From positions 707,001 through 771,000 of the forward strand of contig NZ_CP133269.1 in assembly GCF_030915525.1 (NCBI RefSeq): a stretch of DNA of 64,000 bases. The letters are read 5' to 3'. The notes under the pieces were generated by a model, which ran no database searches, was not told the origin of the DNA, and saw only the letters and a program-made list of their open reading frames with translations. Every line of letters starts with the position of its first letter. Position 1 is the first letter of the stretch. The position numbers and the translations under genes are program-made. The DNA comes from Neobacillus sp. PS2-9 (GTDB taxonomy: Bacteria > Bacillota > Bacilli > Bacillales > Cytobacillaceae). Below are positions 1 through 8,908 of the stretch, piece by piece.

Positions 1-106
1 TGAAACTTTTAGTGGCACTTTTAGGCGATACAAATACCGCTCCGCCAAACTGCACAACCCCGCCACTTACCGTATCAATCTACACTTGCCCTGGCCCAAA
101 AGACAT
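1..106 (-). pseudogene. GerPF/GerPA-like spore germination protein fragment with in-frame stop
   Basis: The reading frame runs off the left edge of the window. Read on the minus strand, an ATG at 106 (with AAGGGATG a few bases upstream) starts MSFGPGQV and then meets TAG at 82-80. After the stop the same frame continues with IDTVSGGVVQFGGAVFVSPKSATKSF up to the edge in shorter pieces (VSGGVVQFG, then VSPKS, then KSF). GerP family proteins typically begin with a short VGPxxI segment followed by SGGVVxFG and SPKS, so the match is to the family N-terminus. The amber codon at position 9 suggests a dead copy, unless an unusual start downstream (ATT) is used. The rest of the gene is outside the window. 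The assignment is by motif memory only. Confidence 0.5.
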
Positions 107-173
107 ACACAAACATCCCTTTTTAATTAATGGTGTAATCTAATCTATGCGAAAGACCAATCAGGTGTTCATT

Positions 174-186
174 GGGGACTGTCCCC
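174..186. repeat. 13-bp palindrome GGGGACTGTCCCC
   Basis: A perfect palindrome around a central T. It abuts the stop codon of the next gene. The same word recurs near 18889, 18920, 31827 and 59059, so it belongs to a dispersed family. Confidence 0.7.
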
Positions 187-542
187 TATTTACTAGATTT
201 GAATTTTTTACTAAATTTCTTCAAAAAAGGAGTGATTTCATTAAACAATGGTTTATATTGTTTTGTTGTGGTAACAAACATATCAATCGTTTCCATTAGT
301 AATGCCAAATCTATATTGTTAAGATAATTTTCAATCTGATTTTGAGTTGTATAATTTTGGGGAGCAGGCTCTTTTCTTCTAGAGCCAAAGAACCAATCAT
401 CCACAGATCTGCTTTCGAAAGATGAATCATCTTTATGTTCGGGAAATTCTTGTGAATGATTGTCGTCATTATTGACAGCTTCTCTGTGTCCAAATATAAA
501 ACTTGAGAAACGGTCTAACTTACGATTAGGTTTCCGTTTCAT
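186..542 (-). CDS. hypothetical protein, 118 aa (YppG-like?)
   Basis: Short, charged, soluble protein with no signal peptide or membrane segment. I chose the ATG at 542 (protein starts MKRKPNRKLDRF) because GGAG lies 6 bases upstream; an upstream in-frame ATG at 635 has a poorer context and would add 31 residues. The N-terminal half is basic, then low-complexity Asp/Ser/His-rich (residues about 18-50). The C-terminal 50 residues look helical, with MFVTTTKQYKPLFNEITPFL and a Lys-rich end. The pattern (basic start, disordered middle, C-terminal YKPLF..I.P) resembles small Bacillus proteins of the YppG type, but I cannot confirm this. No operon partner is evident; it is transcribed away from the c-di-GMP genes to its right. 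Confidence 0.6.
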   Translation of the reverse strand: MKRKPNRKLDRFSSFIFGHREAVNNDDNHSQEFPEHKDDSSFESRSVDDWFFGSRRKEPAPQNYTTQNQIENYLNNIDLALLMETIDMFVTTTKQYKPLFNEITPFLKKFSKKFKSSK

Positions 543-747
543 TTGTTCTCCGTTTTCCTGCACTGACCCTTTTCCCCCTTTCCTCCTTACTCTCTTAGAT
601 AAAATATGAATGGTTAGGAAACAAGGCGTGGACAATCAGAAAATAAAAAATATGTTTTTATCAATTTGCTAAAATGGTCAATGCTTTATTGGATAAAGGC
701 AATAAAAAAGGATAATCAGTCCTATAACAGAACTAACTATCCTATTT

Positions 748-1674
748 TTATACCGCTTTATAAAATTGAACATTGTTTTTTCCCATTTTTTTTGCGTTAT
801 ACATAGCATGATCGGCAAATTTGATCAGTGTTTCAACATTGCTTCCATGCTCAGACAATCTGGCCACGCCTATACTTGGGGTTACCATGATGGGAATGGT
901 ATTTATTAATACAGGCTTGTTTAATTGAGCTAAAATTCTTTCAGCCACTTCAATTGTTTTTTCATTCTGAGCTTGTGGAAGACTGATAATAAATTCATCA
1001 CCTGCTAATCTAGCAACAAAGCCACTTTCTCTTACGCTTGTCTTTAAGCGGGCAGCAATTTCGCGAAGCAAAAAATCACCAGCTTCATGGCCATGGGTAT
1101 CATTTACCGCTTTAAAACCATCTAAATCAATGAACATAACATCAAGTTCTTGTCCCAATTCATTTGCTTTTGTTATTTCATTGTTAAGATACTCCTCAAA
1201 AAAACGTCGATTGGGCAACTGAGTTAAGGAGTCATGAAATGCAATTTTCTTAACCTCATCTTTTGCTTTCTTTAATTCATTATTTACAAATACCAACTGA
1301 GTTTTTTCTAAATGCAATTTATTGACTAAAAAACTAACAGGAATGGTTACAATTAAATTTGTAAATGTCACTTCACCCAACAAATAGTATTCGAAGAGAT
1401 AAATTTTACCCTCAAGAGCATTTATTATCTTTGTTATGATATTTAACAAGGTAGAAAAAATAGTAGCAATTATTCCTCCGAAAAATCCGCAGTAGTAAGC
1501 AAAAATTAAAGAAGGAATTAGACAAAGTCCCCAAGCTATGGAAACTTGTGGGGCAAATTGAAGCTTATCCGAAATATACATTTCAAGGGCAAATGGAATC
1601 GCATAGCAGAACAGAATAATCGGAAGAAATATTTTAGGAATATGGATGAACCAATTTATTCTAAAGGCATACAT
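748..1674 (-). CDS. membrane-bound GGDEF-domain diguanylate cyclase
   Basis: Predicted to make c-di-GMP from two GTP. Residues about 10-120 hold four or five hydrophobic segments forming a membrane sensor region. A short helical linker (about 125-145) leads into a complete GGDEF domain: FIDLDGF with metal-binding aspartates near 183-185, NDTHGH near 191-196, and the signature as AGDEF at 224-228. An Ala in the first position is common in active cyclases. The residues at the usual RxxD inhibitory site read RESG, so product inhibition is probably absent. The start codon lies 27 bases after the stop of the HD-GYP gene, so the two are very likely co-transcribed, pairing synthesis with degradation. 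The ribosome binding site (GAGAG) is weak. Confidence 0.9.
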   Translation of the reverse strand: MYAFRINWFIHIPKIFLPIILFCYAIPFALEMYISDKLQFAPQVSIAWGLCLIPSLIFAYYCGFFGGIIATIFSTLLNIITKIINALEGKIYLFEYYLLGEVTFTNLIVTIPVSFLVNKLHLEKTQLVFVNNELKKAKDEVKKIAFHDSLTQLPNRRFFEEYLNNEITKANELGQELDVMFIDLDGFKAVNDTHGHEAGDFLLREIAARLKTSVRESGFVARLAGDEFIISLPQAQNEKTIEVAERILAQLNKPVLINTIPIMVTPSIGVARLSEHGSNVETLIKFADHAMYNAKKMGKNNVQFYKAV

Positions 1675-1701
1675 ACAATCTCTCGCTTTCTATTAAAAAC
1701 A

Positions 1702-2679
1702 TTAAGGACTTATTTTTTTCCTTTTACGTAAAAAAGAATGGTTTTCTATTAAAGGATGATTGATACCACGTATTTGAATTTTCTTTTTCTCTATTAATTC
1801 AAGGAAAACATCAGCAATTTGAGGGTCAAACTGTGTTCCCTTCCCATTTCTTATTTCATTCATTGCATACTCAAGGTCAATCTCATTTCGATATTTCCGT
1901 CTGGAAGTCATGGCATCAAACGCATCTGAAACGGCCATTATTCTCGCGACCAAGGGAATAGATTCACCTTGTAGTTCGTGAGGATATCCAGTCCCGTCGA
2001 ATTTTTCATGGTGGTATAATACCATGTCAAGTATGCCATTCTTCTTGAAATATGGAATGTATTTCAGCATATCATAACCGAGTTGAGGATGCTGCTTTAT
2101 TTGATTAAATTCAACTTCTGTTAACCGGGAAGGTTTATTTAATATGGATTCCGGCACTCCTATTTTCCCGATATCATGTAATAGGCCGCCTATATAGATA
2201 TCATCACAGACTTTGCGGGGTAACTTAATGGCTCTGGCTATTTCACGTGAGTAATAGGCCACATTCCGTGAATGGAAGGCTGTGTATTCATCTCTAGCGT
2301 CTATTGAAACTGCTAAAGTTGCTGTCATATTAATCAATGTCTCTTTCTCGTTTCTTAAATTGTCCATTAAAATCTTTATAACAAAGGCAATTAGAAAATA
2401 GCATAACCACCTAAATAGGAGGAGTTCGACTGTCCATGCCTCATTTGAGTTTGTGAATAGTAGAGCAGTAGCTAGTATAGATAAAAATAGGATGAAAAAA
2501 TTGGTGCGACAAATGAGACCCGTTATGATCATCATCGGAACATATGATAATAATAGGGTTGTATCTTTAAATATATAACCGTCTAATAGTATTCCTACAG
2601 GAAGTACAAGCAAACTCATACTTATGATCAAAGGGTTTTTTTGGGGATTAAAGGACGACAGGTTTATACTATTTTTCAA
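1702..2679 (-). CDS. membrane HD-GYP c-di-GMP phosphodiesterase
   Basis: Predicted to hydrolyse c-di-GMP. Residues about 15-115 contain several hydrophobic segments, followed by an HD-GYP domain: HDIGKIGVP for the HD metal site, and HHEKFDGTGYP for the GYP signature. The set of motifs is complete, so activity is expected. It is the first gene of a two-gene operon with the GGDEF protein downstream; the membrane parts of the two proteins have different sequences, so they are not simple duplicates. The stop is followed after 27 bases by the partner's start codon. No riboswitch was seen in the ~190 bases upstream. Confidence 0.9.
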   Translation of the reverse strand: MKNSINLSSFNPQKNPLIISMSLLVLPVGILLDGYIFKDTTLLLSYVPMMIITGLICRTNFFILFLSILATALLFTNSNEAWTVELLLFRWLCYFLIAFVIKILMDNLRNEKETLINMTATLAVSIDARDEYTAFHSRNVAYYSREIARAIKLPRKVCDDIYIGGLLHDIGKIGVPESILNKPSRLTEVEFNQIKQHPQLGYDMLKYIPYFKKNGILDMVLYHHEKFDGTGYPHELQGESIPLVARIMAVSDAFDAMTSRRKYRNEIDLEYAMNEIRNGKGTQFDPQIADVFLELIEKKKIQIRGINHPLIENHSFLRKRKKISP

Positions 2680-2823
2680 GACAAATGAATCCTTCCTTTT
2701 GCTTAAAATGCTAGTGAATTTCCACCTTTACCATTTAATACTATCATGATATTTTTTTAAACATAATATAAAAATAATTCCAACTATTATAAGTGACAAT
2801 TTGAACGTAAGAAGACGACTAAT

Positions 2824-2850
2824 AACCCTTGAAGACATGCTCCAAGGGTT
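2824..2850 (-). terminator. hairpin downstream of the Gly/Tyr/His-rich gene
   Basis: AACCCTTG and CAAGGGTT form an 8-bp stem with an 11-base loop just after the stop of the gene at 2867-3061. The T-run is short, so it may be a weak terminator. Confidence 0.45.
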
Positions 2851-2866
2851 AAATACATTTTGAGAG

Positions 2867-3061
2867 TTAACAACAGAAACCGTGGTGGTACATTGGGAAA
2901 CATCCACAACCATGATGGAATCCATGATGGTGGTGGAAAGGATAAGAACCTCCATACCCCATGCCATAACCATGGTAACCGCCATAAAAGCCTCCATATC
3001 CCATGCCGTAGCCAGGATAACCTCCAAATCCCATACCAGGTCCAAAGAATTGTCTATCCAT
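2867..3061 (-). CDS. Gly/Tyr/His-rich Cys-tailed small protein
   Basis: A 64-residue low-complexity protein. It has a strong ribosome binding site (GAGGAGG, 9 bases from ATG), which argues it is expressed. After MDRQFFGPGMG there are two near repeats of GYGMGYGG, then a histidine cluster (PFHHHHGFHHGCGC) and a C-terminal HHGFCC. The protein has no charged core. Composition suggests a cross-linking or metal-binding structural protein, as in spore-coat or exosporium proteins, but nothing here proves that. A longer frame overlaps it on the same strand with Met/Trp-rich translation, which I regard as a shadow. It is transcribed in the same direction as the c-di-GMP pair but separated by a hairpin. 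Confidence 0.7.
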   Translation of the reverse strand: MDRQFFGPGMGFGGYPGYGMGYGGFYGGYHGYGMGYGGSYPFHHHHGFHHGCGCFPMYHHGFCC

Positions 3062-3183
3062 TTTCTATCTCCTCCTCAAATTGTTTTCAGAAATAATGTA
3101 TGTGTCCCCATTTAAAGAGGGATAGACATTTACCTATATTCTAATTTTGTTTTTTCAGTTAGAGCCAAAATAAAAAGAGCAAG

Positions 3184-3489
3184 TCACAAAATGCACTCGC
3201 TCTCAACGATCTGAATTAGTTGCTTCAATTGTGACACACTCTGCACTAGTGAAAGGGAATAATAGCGCTGGGTTCCTTTTTGTTCACTGACGACGAGTTG
3301 GGTGTCGCGCATGATTTTTAAGTGATGGGAGATGGCTGGGCGCGACAGGTTCGATTGCTCGGCGATCTCATTGACACTTAACGGTTCTTTTTCGGCAAGC
3401 AACAGGATGATGTCCTGCCTTGCTGGGTCCGCAAGAGCGGTGAATAACGGTATACATGAACGAAATACATCAATAGCTTGTTGAGCCAT
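3184..3489 (-). CDS. ArsR-family transcriptional regulator
   Basis: A 101-residue winged-helix DNA-binding protein: LADPARQDIILLLAEKEPLSVNEIAEQSNLSRPAISHHLKIMRD is the typical ArsR helix-turn-helix core (described in two parts: LADPARQDI, then SRPAISHHLKIM as recognition helix). I see no cysteine metal-binding motif in the recognition helix, so it is probably not a classical metal sensor. I chose ATG 3489, with GGGG about 11 bases upstream; a TTG at 3498 is the alternative. It is the second gene of an operon with the SDR enzyme (gap about 30 bases) and is likely to repress that operon through the repeats at 4319-4346. Confidence 0.85.
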   Translation of the reverse strand: MAQQAIDVFRSCIPLFTALADPARQDIILLLAEKEPLSVNEIAEQSNLSRPAISHHLKIMRDTQLVVSEQKGTQRYYSLSLVQSVSQLKQLIQIVESECIL

Positions 3490-3521
3490 TCTTAACAAAA
3501 CCCCTTTGTTTGTGAAAAAGT

Positions 3522-4286
3522 TTATTTTTCCCCTGCTACATATTTGGAAATTTTCGCAGCCAAACTTCTCGGCATAAATTTTGCCCCAAGCACCCCTGCT
3601 TTATTTAAGCCGCCGGTCACAATCACGCGTTTCCCGCGCATCAATGCCTCATATCCCTGTTTTGCCACCACATCCGAGGACATCGCTTGATTAAACATTT
3701 TCGAGTTCTCGACACTCGCCACCGCACCGAAGTTCGTTTTTGTGGCGCCAGGGCAAAGGGTGGTTACAGTTACACCAGTTCCAGCCAACTCCTCCACAAG
3801 TGCTTCCGAGAACGAAAGGACATAGGCCTTACTTGCAAAATAAACTGCCATCAATGGACCAGGCTGGAATGCCGCCGTACTGGCAACATTAAGAATTCTG
3901 CCGCTGTTTCGTTTCTTCATTTTTGGCAGGAAGTAATAGGTAAGTTCCGTTAGGGCCGTTATGTTTAATTGAATCATATTCGATTGTTTCTCAATTTCGA
4001 GTTCATCGAATTTGCCCATCAATCCGAAGCCGGCATTATTCACAATGACGTCAACGGAGATCCCCGTTTGTTCGACTTCTTCAAAAATTTCTCTCGCAGC
4101 GCCAGGAACACTTAAGTCTTTAGAAATGATGATCACTTCTACATTGGAGTAGGTTTGTTTCATTTCCTTTAGAGTGTTTTCGTTTCTCGCTACTAAAACA
4201 AGATTATAGCCATCCTTCGCAAACAGTTTAGCAAATTCATACCCTAAGCCGCTAGTTGCACCGGTAATTAATGCAGTTTTTTTCAT
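3522..4286 (-). CDS. short-chain dehydrogenase/reductase (SDR)
   Basis: A 254-residue classical SDR oxidoreductase using NAD(P)H; substrate unknown. The cofactor motif TGATSGLG is at about residues 8-15, NNAG near 85-88, and the catalytic Ser with YFASK (Tyr-x3-Lys) near 155. I chose ATG 4286 (MKKTALITG), since GGGGGT lies about 7 bases upstream; an in-frame start at 4301 would add five residues and remove that site. It is the first gene of the SDR-arsR operon. Its promoter (4349-4377) and a pair of direct repeats lie immediately upstream. Confidence 0.9.
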   Translation of the reverse strand: MKKTALITGATSGLGYEFAKLFAKDGYNLVLVARNENTLKEMKQTYSNVEVIIISKDLSVPGAAREIFEEVEQTGISVDVIVNNAGFGLMGKFDELEIEKQSNMIQLNITALTELTYYFLPKMKKRNSGRILNVASTAAFQPGPLMAVYFASKAYVLSFSEALVEELAGTGVTVTTLCPGATKTNFGAVASVENSKMFNQAMSSDVVAKQGYEALMRGKRVIVTGGLNKAGVLGAKFMPRSLAAKISKYVAGEK

Positions 4287-4318
4287 AAAGTATACCCCCA
4301 TCAGATGTATTTATGTTC

Positions 4319-4377
4319 AAGTGTTTAAACGTTTAAGTGTTTAAACATATAATAATTAAAAGGTGACTAGATGTCAA
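4319..4377 (-). promoter_or_regulatory. promoter and putative ArsR operator of the SDR-arsR operon
   Basis: On the minus strand, TTGACA (4377-4372), a 17-base spacer and TATTAT (4354-4349) form a near-consensus sigma-A promoter. Directly downstream of the -10, AAGTGTTTAAAC occurs twice (plus coordinates 4319-4330 and 4335-4346), 16 bases apart; each copy contains the palindrome GTTTAAAC. The position fits repression by the ArsR protein of the operon. Confidence 0.65.
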
Positions 4378-4463
4378 TGAAAAGCCAAATGGAAAAAATA
4401 TGAAACCTTATATTTTGCTGAGCGTATTATTAGGTAGATTATTAGATGTAGGAGTGATTACAT

Positions 4464-4652
4464 ATGTATGAGCATGAATTTGTAAGAGTAGATTTAACAA
4501 TGTTTGGAGGCAAACCGAAAGAGAGCTACCACGACATTATAAAGGAGTATGAAAAGAATGGATGGGAATTAGTGCAGATTTTTGCTCCAGGAACAGCAGC
4601 CTATGGGTCTGCCGCTTATTTTGAAATCATCTTAAAGAGACGAGTGAAGTAG
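4464..4652 (+). CDS. DUF4177 family protein
   Basis: A 62-residue protein matching the small DUF4177 family in shape: EHEFVRVDL, then YHDIIKEYEKNGWELVQI, then a final strand FEIILKRR. The function of the family is unknown; the pattern of alternating strands and one helix predicts a compact alpha/beta fold. Start ATG has GGAGTGA about 7 bases upstream. It stands alone and ends with a clear terminator at 4680-4722. Confidence 0.75.
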   Translation: MYEHEFVRVDLTMFGGKPKESYHDIIKEYEKNGWELVQIFAPGTAAYGSAAYFEIILKRRVK

Positions 4653-4679
4653 TAGTGGGACGCACCCTACTAAATGAAA

Positions 4680-4722
4680 GGCCGAAAATCCCAAGAGTTT
4701 TTCTTGTGGTTTCGGCCTTTTA
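4680..4722 (+). terminator. rho-independent terminator after the DUF4177 gene
   Basis: AAAGGCCGAAA pairs with TTTCGGCCTTT around a ~20-base loop that holds a second short stem, and ends in TTTT. Confidence 0.8.
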
Positions 4723-4939
4723 TAATCTTAATGATGAAAAATTGCATCTTTCCTGATGCAACTAACAGGCATATTTCCCATCTGACTTGGATTCATCCTT
4801 TTAAAGACTATTATTTTAACATATAGGTCTTAGGTCTTTTTTACCAAAAGCTATTAGTTTTATATTTGGAGGAACTTCCGGTTTTTTAGCGAATATATGA
4901 ATAAACGCCTGACTGTTTATAAAGGAGGAGCATTTTTCT

Positions 4940-6640
4940 ATGGATGAAAAAGATTTGGAAAGTCAATTGCCTTTCGGTATGCTGCTCGTCAATTTCAAAG
5001 GTGAGGTCGTATATATAAATTCATGTGCTAAGGAGCAACTAAGGCTCAAGGAAGGACAATGGAAAACTCAGCAGGTTCAACACATGTTACCAAATAGTAA
5101 CATAATTAGGGTTATCAAAAACGGTCACTTTGATTTAACGACCCATGGCGGCGAGTTCCCTTTTACATTAATTGAATTTCCAATGAAGTTGAGGGAACTC
5201 GGTGTCATTTTAATCCTGCCAAAAGAAGTGCAGCAAAAGATTGTTGACTTTTCTCCTAAGCTAGTGGATTTAAAACAGGAATTGGAAGCTATTATGAACT
5301 TAAGTGGAGAGCTCGTGACCATTACTGATGCTAATGGAATTGTACTGCGAGTGAATAGCACGTGCGAGAAAATTATGGGTGTAAAAGAGAGTGACTTTGT
5401 TGGAAAATCCGCCATTCATTTACAACAAGATGGAGTTATCAATTTTTCTTCCACCAATAGAGTAATAGAAAAAGTGCAAAAAGTTACGGTCCAGCAAAAA
5501 ACAAAGACAGGAAGACGACTGCTCGTTCATGGCTATCCAATATTTAATGAACTTGGAAAACTGCATAAGGTCATAAATATCTCAAAAGATATCACGGAAG
5601 TTTCCGATTTGAAAAATAAACTTGAGGAAGCCAATAGTAGCCTCCTCTATTACAAAAAAGAGGTAAGTAAGCTGGAGGGTAAGTCAAAGGATATTATCTA
5701 TAAATCAAAAGAAATGGAAAAAGTATATGATTTGGCCTCACGAATTGCAGATGTAGACGCGACAGTGTTTATTCAGGGGGAAACGGGTGTTGGTAAAGAG
5801 GTCTTAGCACGGACCATTCATAATCTTAGCTCGAGGCAGCAAAATCCTTTTATAAAAATTAATTGTGGAGCTATTCCAGAAAACCTAATCGAATCAGAAC
5901 TGTTTGGCTATGCAAAAGGAACCTTTACTGGTGGAAATAAGGAGGGGAAAAAGGGACTTATTCTTGCTGCTAATCATGGCACTTTATTTCTAGATGAAAT
6001 TGGGGAGCTGCCTTTCAATCTTCAAGCTAAATTACTTCAAGTCCTACAAGAAAAGCAATTTACTCCATTGGGTGATACCAAACCTGTACAAGTAAATGTT
6101 CGTTTTATCACCGCGACCCATCGAAATATAGAAGAAATGGTACAGCAGGGAGATTTTCGTGAGGATTTGTATTACCGTTTGTTTGTCATTCCTATTACCA
6201 TTCCTTCTTTATCAGAGCGAAAGCAGGATATCCCTTTTTTAATGAACCACTTTCTGCAGCAATTTAATGAAAAGTATCATTTGCAAAAGAGCTTTGACAA
6301 AGATATCTTCCAACTATTTATGGACTATAAGTGGAAAGGGAATATCCGCGAACTTCAAAATACCATTGAACGATTAGTACTTACAGTGCCGATGGATTCT
6401 ATTCGATTAGACCACCTTCCCGAGAAAATAGCAAAACAAAATCACCTCACTCCCATATCACAGAATGGAAGTCTTAAAGAGGCGGTCGATCAATATGAAA
6501 AACAATTAATTATTAATACACTTGAAATGACGAGCACTTTAAAAGAGGCAAGTGAGATTTTAGGAATTGATGCATCAACAATTGGCAGAAAAGTCAAAAA
6601 ACATAATATCAAAATTGCGAAATTGCAATCGGCGTTGTAA
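4940..6640 (+). CDS. sigma-54 dependent transcriptional activator, PAS-AAA-HTH
   Basis: Bacterial enhancer-binding protein of 566 residues. The N-terminus has two PAS-like sensory regions (about 10-90 and 115-225), a short helical linker (225-248), then an AAA+ domain: Walker A GETGVGKE at 280-287, the sigma-54 contact loop as GTFTGG at 327-332 (canonical GAFTGA), and Walker B LFLDEIGE at 349-356. A Fis-type helix-turn-helix ends the protein (about 525-560, SEILGIDASTIGRKVKKH). No response-regulator receiver is present, so the signal is probably a small ligand sensed by PAS. It lies directly upstream of a -24/-12 promoter and the hydantoin-type cluster, which it almost certainly activates. 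Ribosome binding site AAGGAGG precedes the ATG. Confidence 0.92.
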   Translation: MDEKDLESQLPFGMLLVNFKGEVVYINSCAKEQLRLKEGQWKTQQVQHMLPNSNIIRVIKNGHFDLTTHGGEFPFTLIEFPMKLRELGVILILPKEVQQKIVDFSPKLVDLKQELEAIMNLSGELVTITDANGIVLRVNSTCEKIMGVKESDFVGKSAIHLQQDGVINFSSTNRVIEKVQKVTVQQKTKTGRRLLVHGYPIFNELGKLHKVINISKDITEVSDLKNKLEEANSSLLYYKKEVSKLEGKSKDIIYKSKEMEKVYDLASRIADVDATVFIQGETGVGKEVLARTIHNLSSRQQNPFIKINCGAIPENLIESELFGYAKGTFTGGNKEGKKGLILAANHGTLFLDEIGELPFNLQAKLLQVLQEKQFTPLGDTKPVQVNVRFITATHRNIEEMVQQGDFREDLYYRLFVIPITIPSLSERKQDIPFLMNHFLQQFNEKYHLQKSFDKDIFQLFMDYKWKGNIRELQNTIERLVLTVPMDSIRLDHLPEKIAKQNHLTPISQNGSLKEAVDQYEKQLIINTLEMTSTLKEASEILGIDASTIGRKVKKHNIKIAKLQSAL

Positions 6641-6649
6641 AATCGCAAT
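6613..6649. promoter_or_regulatory. candidate distal activator site with ATTGC/GCAAT half-sites
   Basis: The end of the activator gene contains ATTGCGAAATTGCAAT and, about 25 bases on, TCGCAATAATT. These carry the same TTGC/GCAA half-sites as the perfect palindrome at 6710-6733. It overlaps coding sequence, so this is a tentative call. Confidence 0.3.
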
Positions 6650-6709
6650 AATTAATAGAAAGGTCTTTATTTGGGGGGAATTGACCATTTATAGCTTGCT
6701 TGTTTTTTG

Positions 6710-6733
6710 AATAGTTGCATAATTGCAACTATT
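6710..6733. promoter_or_regulatory. putative upstream activator sequence for the sigma-54 activator
   Basis: AATAGTTGCA and TGCAACTATT are perfect 10-bp inverted arms around TAAT. The site lies about 50 bases upstream of the -24 element, a usual place for an enhancer bound by an activator dimer of the NtrC type. Confidence 0.7.
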
Positions 6734-6781
6734 ATTTTTTTAGCTTCTTTTGGTACCTATATTTATTCGATTTTTTCAACT

Positions 6782-6797
6782 TGGCATGGTTCTTGCA
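6782..6797 (+). promoter_or_regulatory. sigma-54 (SigL) -24/-12 promoter
   Basis: TGGCATGGTTCTTGCA matches the consensus TGGCAC-N5-TTGCA, with the invariant GG (6783-6784) and GC (6795-6796) 12 bases apart. It is 38 bases upstream of the hyuA start and downstream of a gene for a sigma-54 activator. Confidence 0.9.
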
Positions 6798-6834
6798 TTA
6801 GTAATTAAGTAACAAAATCAAGGAGGCAAATCTG

Positions 6835-8907
6835 ATGAAATTATTTGGTGTAGATGTTGGCGGAACATTCACAGATGTTATTTTTAGTGATACTGAGACA
6901 AGAGAGACTTCTATTCATAAGGTTCCAACCACCTTAGATGATCCTTCTAACGGTGTTGTCCAGGGCATTCTTGAACTATGCGAACGACAAAATATTGATG
7001 TATCCACTATTGATCATGTTTTCCACGGTACCACTATCGCTACTAATGCAATCTTAGAAAATGATGGTGCAAAAACAGGAATGATTACCACAAAGGGCTA
7101 TCGTGATATTACTCATATCGGCAGGCATCAGCGTCCGCAAAACTATTCCATCATGCAGGAGATCCCTTGGCAGGAACGCCCCTTGGTCCAGCGACGAAAT
7201 CGGTTAGCTGTAACAGAACGGACAGGAGCAGTTAAAAATGAAATAATTACACCGCTTAATGAAAAGGAAGTTAGAGAAGCTGTGTTGACGCTTAAGGAAA
7301 AAGGAGTTGAATCAATTATCGTAAACTTCTTATTTTCTTATATTAATCCGGAGCACGAACAAAGAGTAAAAGCGATTATTGAAGAGGAGTACCCTGAAGT
7401 GTTTATTACCACATCCTCCGATGTATCTCCCCAATTCCGAGAGTTTGAACGCTTTACGACAGCTTCAATCAATGGATTTGTAGGGCCAAAGGTTAAAAAT
7501 TATATTACTAATTTAGAGCAAAGTTTAAAGGATTCCGGCATACCAGCAGAACTACATATTATGTGTTCTAATGGCGGGGTGGCCACTCCGAAAACCGTTT
7601 CAGAAAAACCGGTGAACACCTTACTATCGGGTCCGGCAGCAGGAATACTTGGAGGAGCTTGGGCTGGTGAATTATCGAACCGACAAAAGTTAATTACATT
7701 TGATGTCGGTGGTACAAGTGCTGATATTGGAATCATTACAAATAGCGGTTATTCAGAGTCCTCCGCTCGTGATACATGGATTGCTGGGTATCCTGTTATG
7801 GTACCGATGATCGATATCCACACAATTGGGGCAGGCGGCGGTAGTATTGCTCATATTGATGAGGGTGGAGCATTTAAGGTAGGTCCAAGAAGTGCAGGCT
7901 CTCGTCCAGGCCCTGCCTGTTATGGGCATGGAGGATTAAAGCCTACCGTTAGTGACGCCAATGTGGTACTTGGCAGAATTGATGAACATAATTTCCTTGG
8001 CGGAGAAATGCAGATTTATACAAATGCGGCTTATAAGGTTATTGATGAATTATCCGATCAATTAGGCTTGAGTCGGGAGAAGACAGCAGAAGGTGTTCTT
8101 CAAATTATGAATAACAATATGGCCAATGCAATTCGGGAGAAGACCATTCAAAAGGGAGAAGATCCTCGTGAATTCTCTTTGGTCGCATTTGGCGGAGCTG
8201 GGCCACTACATGCTGTTGAGGTCGCACAAATCTTAAATATACCAGAGGTATTAGTTCCTTTATATCCTGGAATTAATTCCGCAACGGGGTTATTAACGAC
8301 TGATTTGAAATATGACGTCATTAAAACAGAGTTTATGTTCAGTACGGCTGTAGATTTTGAACGTTTAAACAGTGACCTTAAGGGCTTGTCGACGCAATTG
8401 CTCCAACAATTAGAGGAGGATGGAATCAGCCGAAATCAGGTGCAAATTAAGCGAAGTGCAGACTGCCGTTATGCCGGTCAAGGATATGAGCTTCGCGTAA
8501 ATCTGCCTGCTGGTGAATTAAATGAATTTACAATTCAAGAAGCATTTGAAGAATTTCATCAAAGTCATAAAAATGAATATGGACATTCCTTTTTAGACAG
8601 CCCAATTGAAATCGTCAATATTCGTGTAACTGGTATTGGTGTAATGCCAAAGATTGAAAAACAAGCCATTAACCACGACTATACTCTCGAAGAAGCTACA
8701 GTGAAAACAGGCAAATCTATTTTTAATGTAAACGGACATTTGGAAAGTGTGGAAACGAAGTTTTACCAAAGAGAAAGAATTCCAGTTGGAGTTGAATTTT
8801 CAGGCCCATGTATTGTTTTGCAAAAGGATACTACAACCGTAATTCCTCCTAATTGTAATGCTTATATAGAGGAATATGGAAATATGATTATCAAGGTGGG
8901 TGAATAA
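6835..8907 (+). CDS. hyuA: hydantoinase/oxoprolinase subunit A (HyuA family)
   Basis: 690 residues, the normal length for HyuA/N-methylhydantoinase A. This subunit carries the ATP-binding actin-like fold: [14 protein letters not shown] at residues 3-16, [10 protein letters not shown] near 64-73, and a second phosphate loop [11 protein letters not shown] near 288-298. With HyuB it opens hydantoin-type or related cyclic amide rings using ATP (substrate not determinable from sequence). The glycine-rich GAGGGSIA and RPGPACYG motifs are family hallmarks. Ribosome binding site AAGGAGG lies 7 bases upstream of ATG. It is the first gene behind the -24/-12 promoter, and its end overlaps or abuts the start of hyuB, indicating translational coupling. 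Confidence 0.92.
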   Translation: MKLFGVDVGGTFTDVIFSDTETRETSIHKVPTTLDDPSNGVVQGILELCERQNIDVSTIDHVFHGTTIATNAILENDGAKTGMITTKGYRDITHIGRHQRPQNYSIMQEIPWQERPLVQRRNRLAVTERTGAVKNEIITPLNEKEVREAVLTLKEKGVESIIVNFLFSYINPEHEQRVKAIIEEEYPEVFITTSSDVSPQFREFERFTTASINGFVGPKVKNYITNLEQSLKDSGIPAELHIMCSNGGVATPKTVSEKPVNTLLSGPAAGILGGAWAGELSNRQKLITFDVGGTSADIGIITNSGYSESSARDTWIAGYPVMVPMIDIHTIGAGGGSIAHIDEGGAFKVGPRSAGSRPGPACYGHGGLKPTVSDANVVLGRIDEHNFLGGEMQIYTNAAYKVIDELSDQLGLSREKTAEGVLQIMNNNMANAIREKTIQKGEDPREFSLVAFGGAGPLHAVEVAQILNIPEVLVPLYPGINSATGLLTTDLKYDVIKTEFMFSTAVDFERLNSDLKGLSTQLLQQLEEDGISRNQVQIKRSADCRYAGQGYELRVNLPAGELNEFTIQEAFEEFHQSHKNEYGHSFLDSPIEIVNIRVTGIGVMPKIEKQAINHDYTLEEATVKTGKSIFNVNGHLESVETKFYQRERIPVGVEFSGPCIVLQKDTTTVIPPNCNAYIEEYGNMIIKVGE

Positions 8908-8908
8908 A

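Noticed and set aside
2728..3045. A 105-residue frame overlapping the Gly/Tyr/His-rich gene on the same strand
   Set aside because: Its Met/Val/Trp-rich translation arises from the repeated Gly/Tyr codons read in another frame. The other frame has the strong ribosome binding site.
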